DNA from: Stenotrophomonas sp. PS02289
GTDB taxonomy: Bacteria; Pseudomonadota; Gammaproteobacteria; Xanthomonadales; Xanthomonadaceae
Length of the DNA: 52,557 bases
NCBI RefSeq assembly: GCF_029960115.1
Contig: NZ_JASCOZ010000010.1
Span: forward strand, 1-52,557
Reading direction: 5' to 3'
Below the pieces are notes generated by a model, which saw only the letters and a list, made by a program, of their open reading frames with translations, did no database searches and was not told the origin of the DNA. Shown here one piece after another: positions 36,190 to 44,653 of the stretch. Every line of letters begins with the position of its first letter. Positions within the stretch are counted from its first letter, which is position 1. The translations under genes and the position numbers were made by a program.

Positions 36190-38303
36190 GCCCTATGGAC
36201 GAACTCGACCAAAAACTAAACGCCACATTCGACGGCAAGGTACTACGTAAGGACCTGCTGCATCGAATAAAAAAAGGCACCAACGTCCCGACGTTCGTCC
36301 TGGAGTTCCTGCTAGCCAAATATTGCGCTAGCAACGACCAGGCAGAGATGGATGCCGGCATGGAGGCCGTGCTGTCGTCGCTGCAGGAAAACTACGTGCG
36401 CCCAGACGAGGCCAATGCCGCGCAGTCCAAGGTGGCCACCAAGGGCAAGCATCGGTTCATCGACAAGGTCCACGTTCGCTACGTTGAAAAGGAAAAGCGG
36501 CACTGGGCATCGCTGGAAAACTTCAACTCGCAACGCATCGCGATTGGCGAGAAGTTCTACCGTGACAACGACAGGCTGCTGGAAGGCGGCATTTGGGCCG
36601 AAGTCACCCTGGCGCACAACGACATCGACGAAGACGACTATGCGTTTTCTATCGAGGACCTGCGGCCGATCCAGCTGACCCGTTTCGACTTCGACCGCTA
36701 TGCAGAGGGGCGCGGGGCGTTCACGCGCGATGAGTGGATAGCGGCGGTTCTGCGCTCCGTCGGTTTGGAACCGAGCAAGCTCTCGAAGCGTGTACAGATG
36801 CACTTTATCGCCAGGTTGGCTGCACTGGTGGAGCCCAACTACAACTATATCGAGCTGGGTCCGCGCGGCACGGGCAAGTCCTATTTCTTCAGCGAGTTCT
36901 CACCCTACGCCACTTTAATCTCGGGCGGCCAGGCTACCAAGGCCACGCTGTTCTACAACAACGCGCGCCGCAAGGTGGGCCTTGTTGGGTTTTGGGATAC
37001 GGTCGCCTTTGACGAGGTTGGCGGGATCAAAGTGCGCGACCCGGACACCATCCAGATCATGAAGGACTTCATGGCCAACGGGCGCTTCTCGCGCGGGGCC
37101 GAAGTCATCGCCGATGCCAGCCTGAGTTTTGTTGGAAACATCGACGTGTCAGTGCAGCAGGTGGTCAACTCCAACGAACACGACCTGTTTCAGCCGTTGC
37201 CTCCGGAGCTGGACTTGGCGGTGATGGACCGCTTCGCTGCGTACATTCCTGGCTGGGAAATGCCGAAGAACAGTAGCGAGTTTTTGACCAGCAATTACGG
37301 ATTCATCACCGATTACTTGGCAGAAGCCTTCCACTACCAGTTCAAGCACACGAATCGGTATGAGGAAGTGAGCAAGCGCATCCGGCTCGGTAAGTCGATT
37401 GAGGGGCGTGATGAGAAAAGCATCAAGAAAACCGTCTGCGCTTTCTTGAAGGTCTTGCATCCGAACGGGCCACCGACGGACGAGGAGTTCGAGGAATACG
37501 TGGCCTATGCCACCGAGTGCCGCCGCCGCGTCAAGGAGCAGATGAACAAGCGCAAGCCGGACGACGAGTTTGCGCGCATCAACCTGTCCTACTTCAAGGC
37601 CAGTGGCGAGGAAGTGGTGGTTTTCTGCCCTGAGTCGAAAGATGCGTCGGCAACGCAAGAGCCTGCGCGCCGTCGTTTGAATCAGGCGGATGGCCAGCCT
37701 ATTGAGGCAGTCGAGGTACAGCCCGCTGCGCAACCGGCGCCTGCTGCTGCGGAATCTCCTGTAGTGCCGACGTCGATATCACCGGTCCCGGCATCGGCTA
37801 CGGTTGGGCCTTCCCCTGTTGATCTCAAGGAACAGCACTTCACCATCCTCTATGGCGATACCGGGCACAGCTATGAGTCGATCCTAGGCCCCTATCTCCA
37901 GGGCGCGAAGTCTGTCGTGATTGAAGATCCGTACATCCGGCTGCAACACCAGATTCAGAATTTCGTGCGCTTCTGCGAAACGGTGCTGAAGGCTGGAACC
38001 GTGAAGAAGATCAGCCTGATCACCGGCTACGACGACAAGACCCAGTTGGCCGACATCGCTGAGAAGCTCGATGAGTTGAAGCAGAGCCTGCTGGAATTGG
38101 ATGTCGAGCTGGAAGTGAAGTTGAACCCGAACATGCACGACCGAGAGATTCGTATCGACAACGGCTGGGTGATCAAGATTGGCCGGGGGTTGGACTTCTT
38201 CCAAAAGCCCGGAGGGTGGTTCGAGGTAGGCGTAAATGATCTCAGTTTGCGTAAATGTCTTGAGACCAAGGTTGATATATTCAGGGTTGGAATAAATATT
38301 TGA
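36186..38303 (+). CDS. brxL: BrxL: AAA+ BREX protein with C-terminal MIT_C domain
   Basis: A 705-aa ring-forming AAA+ ATPase. Walker A GPRGTGKS is at 225-232 and Walker B near 272-278 (VAFDEVGG), in the BrxL arrangement; the N-terminal DNA-binding region is 1-200. Instead of an obvious Lon-type Ser/Lys protease end, a Pro/Ala/Ser-rich linker (~485-544) leads to residues 545-705. These closely resemble the MIT C-terminal (PLD-like) domain of MITD1-type proteins: VIEDPYIRLQHQ, HDREIRIDNGW, IKIGRGLDFFQK and CLETKVDIF. The start overlaps pglZ by 4 bp. It ends the BREX operon. The MIT_C assignment is from remembered sequence similarity. Confidence 0.88.
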   Translation: MSPMDELDQKLNATFDGKVLRKDLLHRIKKGTNVPTFVLEFLLAKYCASNDQAEMDAGMEAVLSSLQENYVRPDEANAAQSKVATKGKHRFIDKVHVRYVEKEKRHWASLENFNSQRIAIGEKFYRDNDRLLEGGIWAEVTLAHNDIDEDDYAFSIEDLRPIQLTRFDFDRYAEGRGAFTRDEWIAAVLRSVGLEPSKLSKRVQMHFIARLAALVEPNYNYIELGPRGTGKSYFFSEFSPYATLISGGQATKATLFYNNARRKVGLVGFWDTVAFDEVGGIKVRDPDTIQIMKDFMANGRFSRGAEVIADASLSFVGNIDVSVQQVVNSNEHDLFQPLPPELDLAVMDRFAAYIPGWEMPKNSSEFLTSNYGFITDYLAEAFHYQFKHTNRYEEVSKRIRLGKSIEGRDEKSIKKTVCAFLKVLHPNGPPTDEEFEEYVAYATECRRRVKEQMNKRKPDDEFARINLSYFKASGEEVVVFCPESKDASATQEPARRRLNQADGQPIEAVEVQPAAQPAPAAAESPVVPTSISPVPASATVGPSPVDLKEQHFTILYGDTGHSYESILGPYLQGAKSVVIEDPYIRLQHQIQNFVRFCETVLKAGTVKKISLITGYDDKTQLADIAEKLDELKQSLLELDVELEVKLNPNMHDREIRIDNGWVIKIGRGLDFFQKPGGWFEVGVNDLSLRKCLETKVDIFRVGINI

Positions 38304-38644
38304 CCTAATTTTCAATAAAAGAAATTCAGTTTAATTTTATTAATATGATTGTAAGAAATTTCAAGCACATATCATTTTGATGAGGCTGGCGGTTGCTGGC
38401 TTCGCGTGTAGATGCTCCGCGATGATGCATCTGCTTTGGATATGGCTGTATGAAAGAAAGATCCGATTGTCTGTACTGTGTTTTGGTCGTCGCAGCATCC
38501 ATCATCGCTGCGGTTGCTCGATGTGCTCTGTCTTCGGGCAGTGAAGACATCGACCCTTTTAATTGATACTGCATTGGCATACGCACAAGGCCCGGCATCG
38601 TCCGGGCCTTGTGCGTTTGTGCCGTAATAAGCGAGGAAAATACG
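38304..38644. other. Intergenic region between BREX and the mobile module
   Basis: 341 bp. The first ~75 bp are very AT-rich. A 7-bp hairpin (TGTCTTC/GAAGACA, 38529-38549) and a long perfect hairpin (38581-38616) follow. Small frames here look spurious. It probably carries the promoter and leader of the DUF932 operon. Confidence 0.5.
38581..38616 (+). promoter_or_regulatory. Perfect 15-bp leader hairpin before the DUF932 gene
   Basis: ACGCACAAGGCCCGG pairs fully with CCGGGCCTTGTGCGT around a CATCGT loop, followed by TTTG. It ends 28 bp before the start codon, with the AGGA ribosome site just after it, so it lies in the leader and may act as an attenuator. Confidence 0.6.
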
Positions 38645-39601
38645 ATGCATCTGGTTGAAACAATGGCCTATGCGGGCGCTAGGCCGTGGCATGGTCTGGG
38701 CAATAAGCTTGAACAGCATCAGCCTATTGAGGTCTGGAAGCGTCAGGCAGGCATGGATTGGCAGATCGAGGACTCCGGGGTCCGTTTCATCACAGGTAGC
38801 AATGCCATCGGTGCCATCCACTCCTTCCCGGAGCAGAAAGTGCTTTATCGCTCCGATACCAGGCAGCCGCTGGCAGTCGTCTCCAAGCGGTTCAAGGTGG
38901 TCCAGCCGGGAGAGATCCTGGAGTTCTACCGTGACCTGACGCAGCACAGTGGCTTTGAGCTGGAGACGGCGGGGGTGCTCAAGGGTGGCAAGAAGTTCTG
39001 GGCCATGGCTCGAACGGGGCAGAGCACATTGCTCAAGGGGCGTGACAGGGTGGAGGGCTACCTGTTGCTGGCCACAGCCTGCGACGGCACGCTGGCCACC
39101 ACGGCGCAGTTCACCTCGGTACGTGTGGTGTGCAACAACACCCTGCAGATCGCCCTGGGAGACAGCAGTGGGGCCATCAAGGTTCCTCACCGCAGTCAGT
39201 TTGACCCGGATGCAGTGAAGCGGCAGCTGGGGATCACCGTTTCGACCTGGGACAGCTTTGTAGATCGGATGAAAGTGCTCTGCGAGCGACCAGTAGATCC
39301 GGATACGGTCGATGGTCTGCTGCGCCGAGTGCTGACCTATCAAGGGCAGGGCGCTTCAGCTGAGGTCGTCAACGAACAAGCCCTGGCCAGTGTCCGTGCG
39401 CTTTATGAGGGGGGCGGTCGAGGCGCACTGTTGGCATCAAGCCGTGGGACGGCTTGGGGCGTGCTCAATAGCGTCACGGAGTACGTGGATCACCATCGCC
39501 GTGCTCGTAGTGATGATCACCGTCGTGATGCGGCATGGTTCGGTGCCGGTGCTCAGCTCAAGCGGCGTGCTTGGGATGAAGTTATGAAGTTGGTGGCCTG
39601 A
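38645..39601 (+). CDS. DUF932 (phage/plasmid-like, TIGR03299) protein
   Basis: A 318-aa member of the DUF932 family common on plasmids, phages and integrative elements. It begins MHLVETMAYAGARPWHGLGN, a strongly conserved opening, and contains YRSDTRQPLAVVSKRFKVVQP, the GGKKFWAMARTG block and TSVRVVCNNTLQIAL. Its role is unknown; it travels with DNA-processing genes such as radC-like and yqaJ-like ones, as here. ATG 38645 has AGGA nine bases upstream. The stop overlaps the next ATG by one base. Confidence 0.85.
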   Translation: MHLVETMAYAGARPWHGLGNKLEQHQPIEVWKRQAGMDWQIEDSGVRFITGSNAIGAIHSFPEQKVLYRSDTRQPLAVVSKRFKVVQPGEILEFYRDLTQHSGFELETAGVLKGGKKFWAMARTGQSTLLKGRDRVEGYLLLATACDGTLATTAQFTSVRVVCNNTLQIALGDSSGAIKVPHRSQFDPDAVKRQLGITVSTWDSFVDRMKVLCERPVDPDTVDGLLRRVLTYQGQGASAEVVNEQALASVRALYEGGGRGALLASSRGTAWGVLNSVTEYVDHHRRARSDDHRRDAAWFGAGAQLKRRAWDEVMKLVA

Positions 39602-40110
39602 TGGACGCACTTGCTTACAACATGTCGGCATGTGGAGCCGGATCCTGCGAGGAGGAAAACAGGATCCGAGTACGAGAGGACAGGGCGATTGCCAGGGCGC
39701 TGAAGATCCTAGAAAGGCGGGCTGGCGGTCCCAAAGACGTACTCGGTGGGGTGACTGAGAGTGCGCTGTTCTTTCAGCTGCGTCTGGCTGGTGAGCAGCG
39801 CGAACACTTCGAGATCGCATTCCTCAACACCCAGTTCCAGGTGATCGCAGTTGAGCGTCTCTTCTCAGGGACGATCGATGCGGCGGAGGTCCATCCACGG
39901 ATCGTGGTTCAGCGAGCACTTGCACACAACGCCACGGCAGTGCTCATGGCCCACAACCACCCAAGCGGTAGCGCAAAGCCATCCGCGTCTGACCGAGCGG
40001 TTACAGCCAAGCTGAAAGCTGCCTTGGACACGGTCGACATAAGGCTGTTGGACCATTTCGTTGTCACCAGTCGTGAGGTGGTCTCGATGGCCTCTCAAGG
40101 CATGGTCTGA
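39601..40110 (+). CDS. radC: RadC-like JAB-domain protein
   Basis: A 169-aa RadC/YkfG-type protein found on mobile elements. The JAMM metalloprotease-like motif is clear: an upstream glutamate near FEIAFLNTQFQVI, then AHNHPSGSAKPSASDRAVTAKL (H-x-H...S...D), followed by LLDHFVVT. The short N-terminus lacks the helix-hairpin-helix of chromosomal RadC, usual for the element-borne type. Its function is unresolved despite the old DNA-repair name. Overlapping start with the DUF932 gene implies co-translation. Confidence 0.88.
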   Translation: MDALAYNMSACGAGSCEEENRIRVREDRAIARALKILERRAGGPKDVLGGVTESALFFQLRLAGEQREHFEIAFLNTQFQVIAVERLFSGTIDAAEVHPRIVVQRALAHNATAVLMAHNHPSGSAKPSASDRAVTAKLKAALDTVDIRLLDHFVVTSREVVSMASQGMV

Positions 40111-40190
40111 CCGATTACTAGCGAACAGGACTGTTTGTTCGCCTATTCCATCTTGTCGACATCAATAGCTTGAAATGAATGATCTGACCT

Positions 40191-40217
40191 AGGCCGCCCA
40201 TATGGGCGGCCTTTTTT
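40191..40217 (+). terminator. Terminator/attenuator immediately before the YqaJ gene
   Basis: GGCCGCCCA/TGGGCGGCC palindrome around TA, followed by T6. The T run ends 16 bp before the start codon of the next gene, with GGAGG at 40223-40227. There is no room for a promoter between it and the ribosome site, so transcription must read through it or start upstream. Confidence 0.8.
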
Positions 40218-40233
40218 ATTCCGGAGGTTGCCA

Positions 40234-41223
40234 ATGAGCAAGCACACCGCGTTGCGTTTGGTTGATACGCGTTCACTGGATCGCCAGCAGTGGCTGGAGG
40301 TCCGCAATGGCGGCATCGGGAGCTCAGATGCTGCCACTGCCGTCGGGTTGAACCCCTACAAGAGCCAGCTGGAGCTGTGGCAGGAGAAGACGGGACGCAA
40401 GCCGATTGAAGAGGTTCTGCCTGGGCAAGACGATCCCCGCTACTGGGGAACCCTGCTCGAACCCATGGTGGCCACGGCTTACCAGGAGCGCACGGGCAAC
40501 CGGGTACGCCGGGTCAATGCCGTTCTGCAGCACCCGACCTTCCCGCACATGCTGGCCAATCTCGATCGTGAGGTGGTCGGTTCGCCAGAGGTCCAGATTC
40601 TCGAGTGTAAGACGGCAGGGGAATTCGGCTCCCGGCTCTGGAAGGACGGGGTGCCTGAGTACGTACAACTGCAGGTACAGCACCAGTTGGCAGTGACGGG
40701 GAAGCAGGCAGCAGATGTGGCGGTGCTGTTGTGCGGTCAGGCTCTGCAGATCCACCGCATTCAACGAGACGAAGAGGTCATCAGTCGCTTGGTGGTACTG
40801 GAAGCCCGGTTCTGGGATCACGTTATCAACGACATCGAGCCACCAGCTGATGGTTCGGAGTCGGCGGCCAGAGCGCTTCGGAGCCTGTATCCGGGCAAAG
40901 ACACGGTTGTCGACTTCAGCCAGGACGAGGTGCTGGTCGAGACGTTCTCTAACCTGGTGTCTCTCAACGAGGCAGTAGCAGAGCAAGAACAGCAGGCAGA
41001 GCTGCTGAAACAAACGCTGCAGCAAGCCATGGGCGATGCATCCGTTGCCAGGTTTGGCTCGTTGGGAGAGGTGATCTACCGCCGTAGCAAGGATGGCACG
41101 TCACTGGATACCAAGCGGCTCGCAGCCGAGCACCCGGAGATCGCCGCGGCCTACACGGTAGTCCGTCCGGGGTCGCGGCGATTCCGAATCAACACCACGA
41201 TCAAAGAGGTCACATCATGCTGA
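40234..41223 (+). CDS. YqaJ-type (lambda exonuclease family) recombinase nuclease
   Basis: A 329-aa phage-type exonuclease of the PD-(D/E)XK superfamily. WLEVRNGGIGSSDAATAVGLNPYKSQLELWQEKTGR is the classic YqaJ opening. LLEPMVATAYQERTGNRVRR follows, then the catalytic ANLDRE ... ILECKTAG motif (D...ExK) and EYVQLQVQHQLAVTG. A coiled-coil stretch follows ~245. Such enzymes resect double-stranded ends for single-strand annealing recombination. Start ATG 40234 has GGAGG seven bases upstream. It overlaps the next gene by 7 bp. Confidence 0.9.
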   Translation: MSKHTALRLVDTRSLDRQQWLEVRNGGIGSSDAATAVGLNPYKSQLELWQEKTGRKPIEEVLPGQDDPRYWGTLLEPMVATAYQERTGNRVRRVNAVLQHPTFPHMLANLDREVVGSPEVQILECKTAGEFGSRLWKDGVPEYVQLQVQHQLAVTGKQAADVAVLLCGQALQIHRIQRDEEVISRLVVLEARFWDHVINDIEPPADGSESAARALRSLYPGKDTVVDFSQDEVLVETFSNLVSLNEAVAEQEQQAELLKQTLQQAMGDASVARFGSLGEVIYRRSKDGTSLDTKRLAAEHPEIAAAYTVVRPGSRRFRINTTIKEVTSC

Positions 41224-42104
41224 AGGGACTGGCCATAACGCCGCCCGTGATTGGGCGTATTTCAATCGGCCGGGTAGTAGAGCGCAATGGCAAGCGGCTG
41301 CCAGAAAAGGACGATCAGTTCACCCTCACTAGCCAGGTACAGAACCGTGAGGGCTGGGTGCTGCACCCGCTGGATGAAGAGCTGCGTAAGGCATCGGAGG
41401 GTAACAAGCTGCGATCCATCCCGGTGCGCCTGCTCTTCGACGATCCAACCCTGAACCTCCGGGCTGACTACTCGCTGTTCAATCGCGAGAACGGAAGACC
41501 GCTGTGTGTAGGCAATGGAGACACCTGCCGGCGAGCTGGCCCTGAAGGCATGGAGACGTTGCCTTGTCCTGGTCCGGATGCGTGCCAGTTTGCCAGTGGG
41601 GGCTGCAAAGCCTATGCCCGCTTGAATGTGGTCATTGGGGACGGGGAAGGTGATGCGATGGGCAGCTTTGTCCTGCGTACCACCTCCTACAACACCATCC
41701 GGACACTCGCAGCGCGACTGCACTACCTCAGTGCGGTGTCAGGTGGTCGGCTGTCCTGCCTGCCCTTGGAGCTGAAGCTACGAGGTAAGTCCACCACGAT
41801 GAGTTACCGATCAGCGATCTACTACGTCGATCTGGTGGTTCGGAGTGGTCTGACACTGGAGCAGACTGTCGCAGAGGCGGTGGACCGACACGCCGCAAGA
41901 GCTGCGGCGGGGATCGACCAAGCTGCACTGGATGAGGCAGCGAGACAGGGCTTCGCTAACGGGGCCTTCGAGGACCTGGACGAAGACGTGCCAGCTGTGG
42001 TCGAGGAGTTCTATCCGACAGGGCATGGCGAGGTTGCACAGGCTCCAGCGAACGGAAGTCTCAAGGACAGACTGGAAGCGCAAGCGTCACGGTTAGCGTC
42101 GTAG
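41217..42104 (+). CDS. Gp3-like/metal-binding recombination-associated protein
   Basis: A 295-aa protein resembling those annotated as Gp3-like (recombination directionality) or metal-binding hydrolase on integrative elements. It begins LKGLAITPPVIGRISIGRVVE and has RLLFDDPTLNLRADYSLF. A cysteine cluster (residues ~100-130: GDTCRR, LPCPGPDACQF, GGCKAY) probably binds zinc. Next to a YqaJ nuclease it may be a recombination partner, as single-strand annealing proteins usually occupy this place; that is inference. It overlaps the YqaJ gene by 7 bp. Confidence 0.6.
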   Translation: MLKGLAITPPVIGRISIGRVVERNGKRLPEKDDQFTLTSQVQNREGWVLHPLDEELRKASEGNKLRSIPVRLLFDDPTLNLRADYSLFNRENGRPLCVGNGDTCRRAGPEGMETLPCPGPDACQFASGGCKAYARLNVVIGDGEGDAMGSFVLRTTSYNTIRTLAARLHYLSAVSGGRLSCLPLELKLRGKSTTMSYRSAIYYVDLVVRSGLTLEQTVAEAVDRHAARAAAGIDQAALDEAARQGFANGAFEDLDEDVPAVVEEFYPTGHGEVAQAPANGSLKDRLEAQASRLAS

Positions 42105-42423
42105 GTGAGCAGTACCTGTTCGGACTTGTATCAGGTACGGGCAAGAGGCAGTTCAGGTCCTGCGCGGACAGATGATGGAACGGACCAATTTGTGTGCGCA
42201 GATGACGAGATATGCCAGGGAGCGAAAGCTCCCTGGCATGTAAGCGATTGATTTTTATTTGACTTTCTCGGTTGTGAGCGTGCATGGAAAAAACCTGGAT
42301 TTTTTTTCCCTGTACCAGCAACAGCAGCATATCGACACTGATCACGTCGGAGGCCAATCCCCTTCGATAGGAAACCGGCCGGATTCCTTCCTGAAACGTC
42401 CAACACAACGAAGGAATCAACAA
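42105..42423. other. Intergenic leader before the alpA-like gene
   Basis: 319 bp without a gene. It contains a perfect 12-bp hairpin with a GAAA tetraloop (42212-42239) and an A/T palindrome (GGAAAAAA facing TTTTTTCC, about 42286-42309). Probably the promoter and leader of the AlpA-DUF3987 operon; no clear -35/-10 pair was identified. Confidence 0.5.
42212..42239 (+). promoter_or_regulatory. Perfect hairpin with GAAA tetraloop
   Basis: ATGCCAGGGAGC and GCTCCCTGGCAT pair perfectly around GAAA. No T run follows directly (GTAAGCG), so it is either a weak terminator for the preceding operon or a structured RNA element. Confidence 0.6.
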
Positions 42424-42729
42424 ATGAAGCACATGACGTCCAGTCTGCGCCAGGGCGTAGACAAAAGCATGCCTTTGGCTGAGGAGAACAACACTGGCTG
42501 GAAAGCAGGGTGGCCGGATAGCCCGACGCTCCGCTTGAAGGAGCTGATCACGCTGCTCCGCGTCAGCAGGAGCAAGGCATACGAGCTGATGAAGTCCGAT
42601 CCGGACTTCCCGAAGGGCATTCCGCTCTATGACAGTGAACTGTCTCCGAAGTTCTACTGGACGCATGAAGCCATGGCATGGGCTGAAGGCCGTGCAGTGA
42701 AGTTCCGTCGTGCGAAGGAGGAGAAGTGA
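42424..42729 (+). CDS. AlpA-type helix-turn-helix regulator
   Basis: A 101-aa protein with an AlpA/MerR-like winged helix: SPTLRLKELITLLRVSRSKAYELMKSDPDFPKGIPLYDSELSPKFYW, then the HEAMAWAEGRAVKFR end. The best-known member, AlpA of CP4-57, activates integrase expression. Start ATG 42424 has AAGGA eight bases upstream; the longer in-frame extension to 42259 has no such support. It overlaps the following gene by GTGA. Confidence 0.8.
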   Translation: MKHMTSSLRQGVDKSMPLAEENNTGWKAGWPDSPTLRLKELITLLRVSRSKAYELMKSDPDFPKGIPLYDSELSPKFYWTHEAMAWAEGRAVKFRRAKEEK

Positions 42730-43073
42730 TGATGGCTAATTTTGCAATCCACTCTTCGCCGCTTGACGCGCTCACGCACGCTTTGAGTGAACAGTCGACC
42801 AAGGGGAAGGGCAGGCTGGAGCAGGACTTCAGGCAGGCCTATCCGATCCTGGAACAGCACATCGCAAAGAAGATGCGCAAGAAGATCCTGGTAGATCAGT
42901 TCAATGCTGCGTACAAGCATGAGCTGAACCTGATTCAGTTCCGAAAGCTGCTCAATGAGGAGCGTGCTCGTCGCCATGCGGAGGGCGATGCTGCTCGGTG
43001 CCAGAGCTGTGGCCATCTGTTGGTCGAGGCTGAAGAGCAGACCGCGTTTGGCGCGGCAGAGGAGGATGCATGA
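42726..43073 (+). CDS. Small protein with C-terminal zinc-ribbon-like CxxC
   Basis: 115 aa starting at GTG 42726 inside the stop of the regulator gene; ATG codons follow at 42729 and 42732. A helical body (EQHIAKKMRKKILVDQFNAAYKHELNLIQFRKLLNEERARR) precedes a CQSCGH motif near residue 93. It resembles small proteins found beside DUF3987 genes on integrative elements, perhaps DNA-binding. I do not recognise a named family. It overlaps the DUF3987 gene by ATGA. Confidence 0.65.
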   Translation: MMMANFAIHSSPLDALTHALSEQSTKGKGRLEQDFRQAYPILEQHIAKKMRKKILVDQFNAAYKHELNLIQFRKLLNEERARRHAEGDAARCQSCGHLLVEAEEQTAFGAAEEDA

Positions 43074-44527
43074 TGACTACCCATTGGCAGCGTTATGCCC
43101 CCAAATATCCCCTGGAAAGCTTCCATCACATTGCGCGTGAGGCTGGTCTTGAGCTCTTCCGCAACGTGCAGGTTCCTGATGCCATGGTTGGCATGGGTCT
43201 CATCAATGCCATCTCGATGGCTTGCCAGGGGCTGATTGATGTCAAGTTGCCAACCGGGCAGACCCGGCCTGTAACACAGAATTTGATGCTTGTTGCTGAG
43301 TCTGGTGAGCGCAAGTCGACGGTGTTCGAGCTGCTGCAGGCGCCTTTCCGCAATGCAGATACGAAGGCGATGACTGCGTTCAAGCAGCAGACTGAGGCTT
43401 ATGAGATCGAGTACGGACTCTGGACGGCCAAGATGAAGGGGTTGAGGAGCGCGATCAGTAAAGCAGTTGCAGCAGGTAAGTCTGCGGAAGCACTCGAGTC
43501 ACAGCTGAAGGAGTACGCAGAAAAGAAACCTCTGCAGCCTCGCTTGCGCTGCTTCCTGCGGCAGGACATCACGGCCAAGGCCATTATGGAGGCCGTTCAG
43601 GGTGATGGTGAGTCCATCGCCATCACGACTGATGAAGGTCACATGCTGTTCAAGAGCGAGGCAATGGCGAATGTGGGCTTGCTCAATCGTCTCTGGGATT
43701 CACCAGGAATGATGCCGTTGGATCGAGCGGAGAACGAGCATCTGATTGCGATGAATCCGCGCGTGTCTGTGAGCATCATGACCCAGTACGAACCGCTCAA
43801 GCAGTTCCTCAATAGGCGAGGCTCTGTCGCAAAGGGGAGTGGGCACTGGGCACGCTATTTGGTCGCGTGGCCTCGCTCCATGATGGGCTATCGGCGAATC
43901 GAGGACGTGGAACCGGTGTGGGAGCATTTGCCGGCATTCCATGAGCGGGTCGCGGAGCTGTTGTTGAAGTACAAGGAGCTTTCAGCCTCGGGCCCCGTTG
44001 TTCGTGAAGTGGTGTCCTTCTCCATCGATGCCAGGGCACGCTGGGTAGAGTTGGCATCAGAAACTGAGTCTTTGCTGCGCGACGGGGAGTACTTGAGCGA
44101 TATCAATGACTTCGCGGCAAAGATCATGGAGATCGTGGCACGACTCGCTGCATCGATGCAGTACTTCAGTGGAGAGGGAGGTGACATCACCCTCGATACG
44201 ATCAATCGTGCCTTCGAGATCGTTCGGTGGCATGTTGATGAGTACAAGCATCTGTTCTCACCTGCGTTCGTGGTATCGCAGGATCAGGCCGATGCTCAAG
44301 CTCTGGATCGGTATCTGCATGCAAAGTGGTGGAGAGGGATTTATTCGGATACGTGCGTTCCCAAGAACCAGGTTTTGCGCTGTGGACCTGTACGTAACCG
44401 AGCAAGGCTGAATGCAGCCATCTCGGTTCTTGAAGGCCAGGGAGCAATTCAGATCTGCAGTGGGTACCGGGACAAGAGGACGTATCTGCGCTTGATGAAT
44501 CACTACTTTGACCGGAGGGCGCTGTAA
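43070..44527 (+). CDS. DUF3987 (YfjI-like) protein
   Basis: A 485-aa member of the DUF3987/YfjI family often found on phage satellites and integrative elements. A degenerate P-loop-like MLVAESGERKSTVFELL is at residues ~80-96, with DEGHMLF and RVSVSIMTQYEPLKQFL further on. The C-terminal third is a winged-helix-like region with RTYLRLMNHYF. It may be a primase- or helicase-related replication protein for the element (inference). ATGA overlap with the previous gene and a terminator 20 bp after the stop mark the end of the operon. Confidence 0.82.
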   Translation: MMTTHWQRYAPKYPLESFHHIAREAGLELFRNVQVPDAMVGMGLINAISMACQGLIDVKLPTGQTRPVTQNLMLVAESGERKSTVFELLQAPFRNADTKAMTAFKQQTEAYEIEYGLWTAKMKGLRSAISKAVAAGKSAEALESQLKEYAEKKPLQPRLRCFLRQDITAKAIMEAVQGDGESIAITTDEGHMLFKSEAMANVGLLNRLWDSPGMMPLDRAENEHLIAMNPRVSVSIMTQYEPLKQFLNRRGSVAKGSGHWARYLVAWPRSMMGYRRIEDVEPVWEHLPAFHERVAELLLKYKELSASGPVVREVVSFSIDARARWVELASETESLLRDGEYLSDINDFAAKIMEIVARLAASMQYFSGEGGDITLDTINRAFEIVRWHVDEYKHLFSPAFVVSQDQADAQALDRYLHAKWWRGIYSDTCVPKNQVLRCGPVRNRARLNAAISVLEGQGAIQICSGYRDKRTYLRLMNHYFDRRAL

Positions 44528-44545
44528 GCGGTCTTTATACCAAGT

Positions 44546-44575
44546 GAGCCCCGGCGATAGGCCGGGGCTTTTCTA
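44546..44575 (+). terminator. Terminator after the DUF3987 operon
   Basis: AGCCCCGGC/GCCGGGGCT stem with a short loop, followed by TTTCT, just after the DUF3987 stop. Confidence 0.8.
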
Positions 44576-44596
44576 ACTTGGTCAGCAGGTGTCATT

Positions 44597-44625
44597 GCGA
44601 TTCTGCGACTTTGTCGCAGAATCGC
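44597..44625. repeat. Perfect 13-bp inverted repeat between DUF3987 and mobA
   Basis: GCGATTCTGCGAC and GTCGCAGAATCGC are separated by TTT. There is no T run on either strand, so it is not a typical terminator. It lies 29 bp from the 3' end of mobA and could be a protein-binding or recombination site. Confidence 0.7.
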
Positions 44626-44653
44626 TGGGTGAGGTACTGGCCTCTGTCCGATT

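Noticed and set aside
38326-38598. 90-codon minus-strand open frame after brxL
   Set aside because: It runs through the AT-rich tail and the leader hairpin of the next operon, lacks a ribosome site and has no protein-like character.
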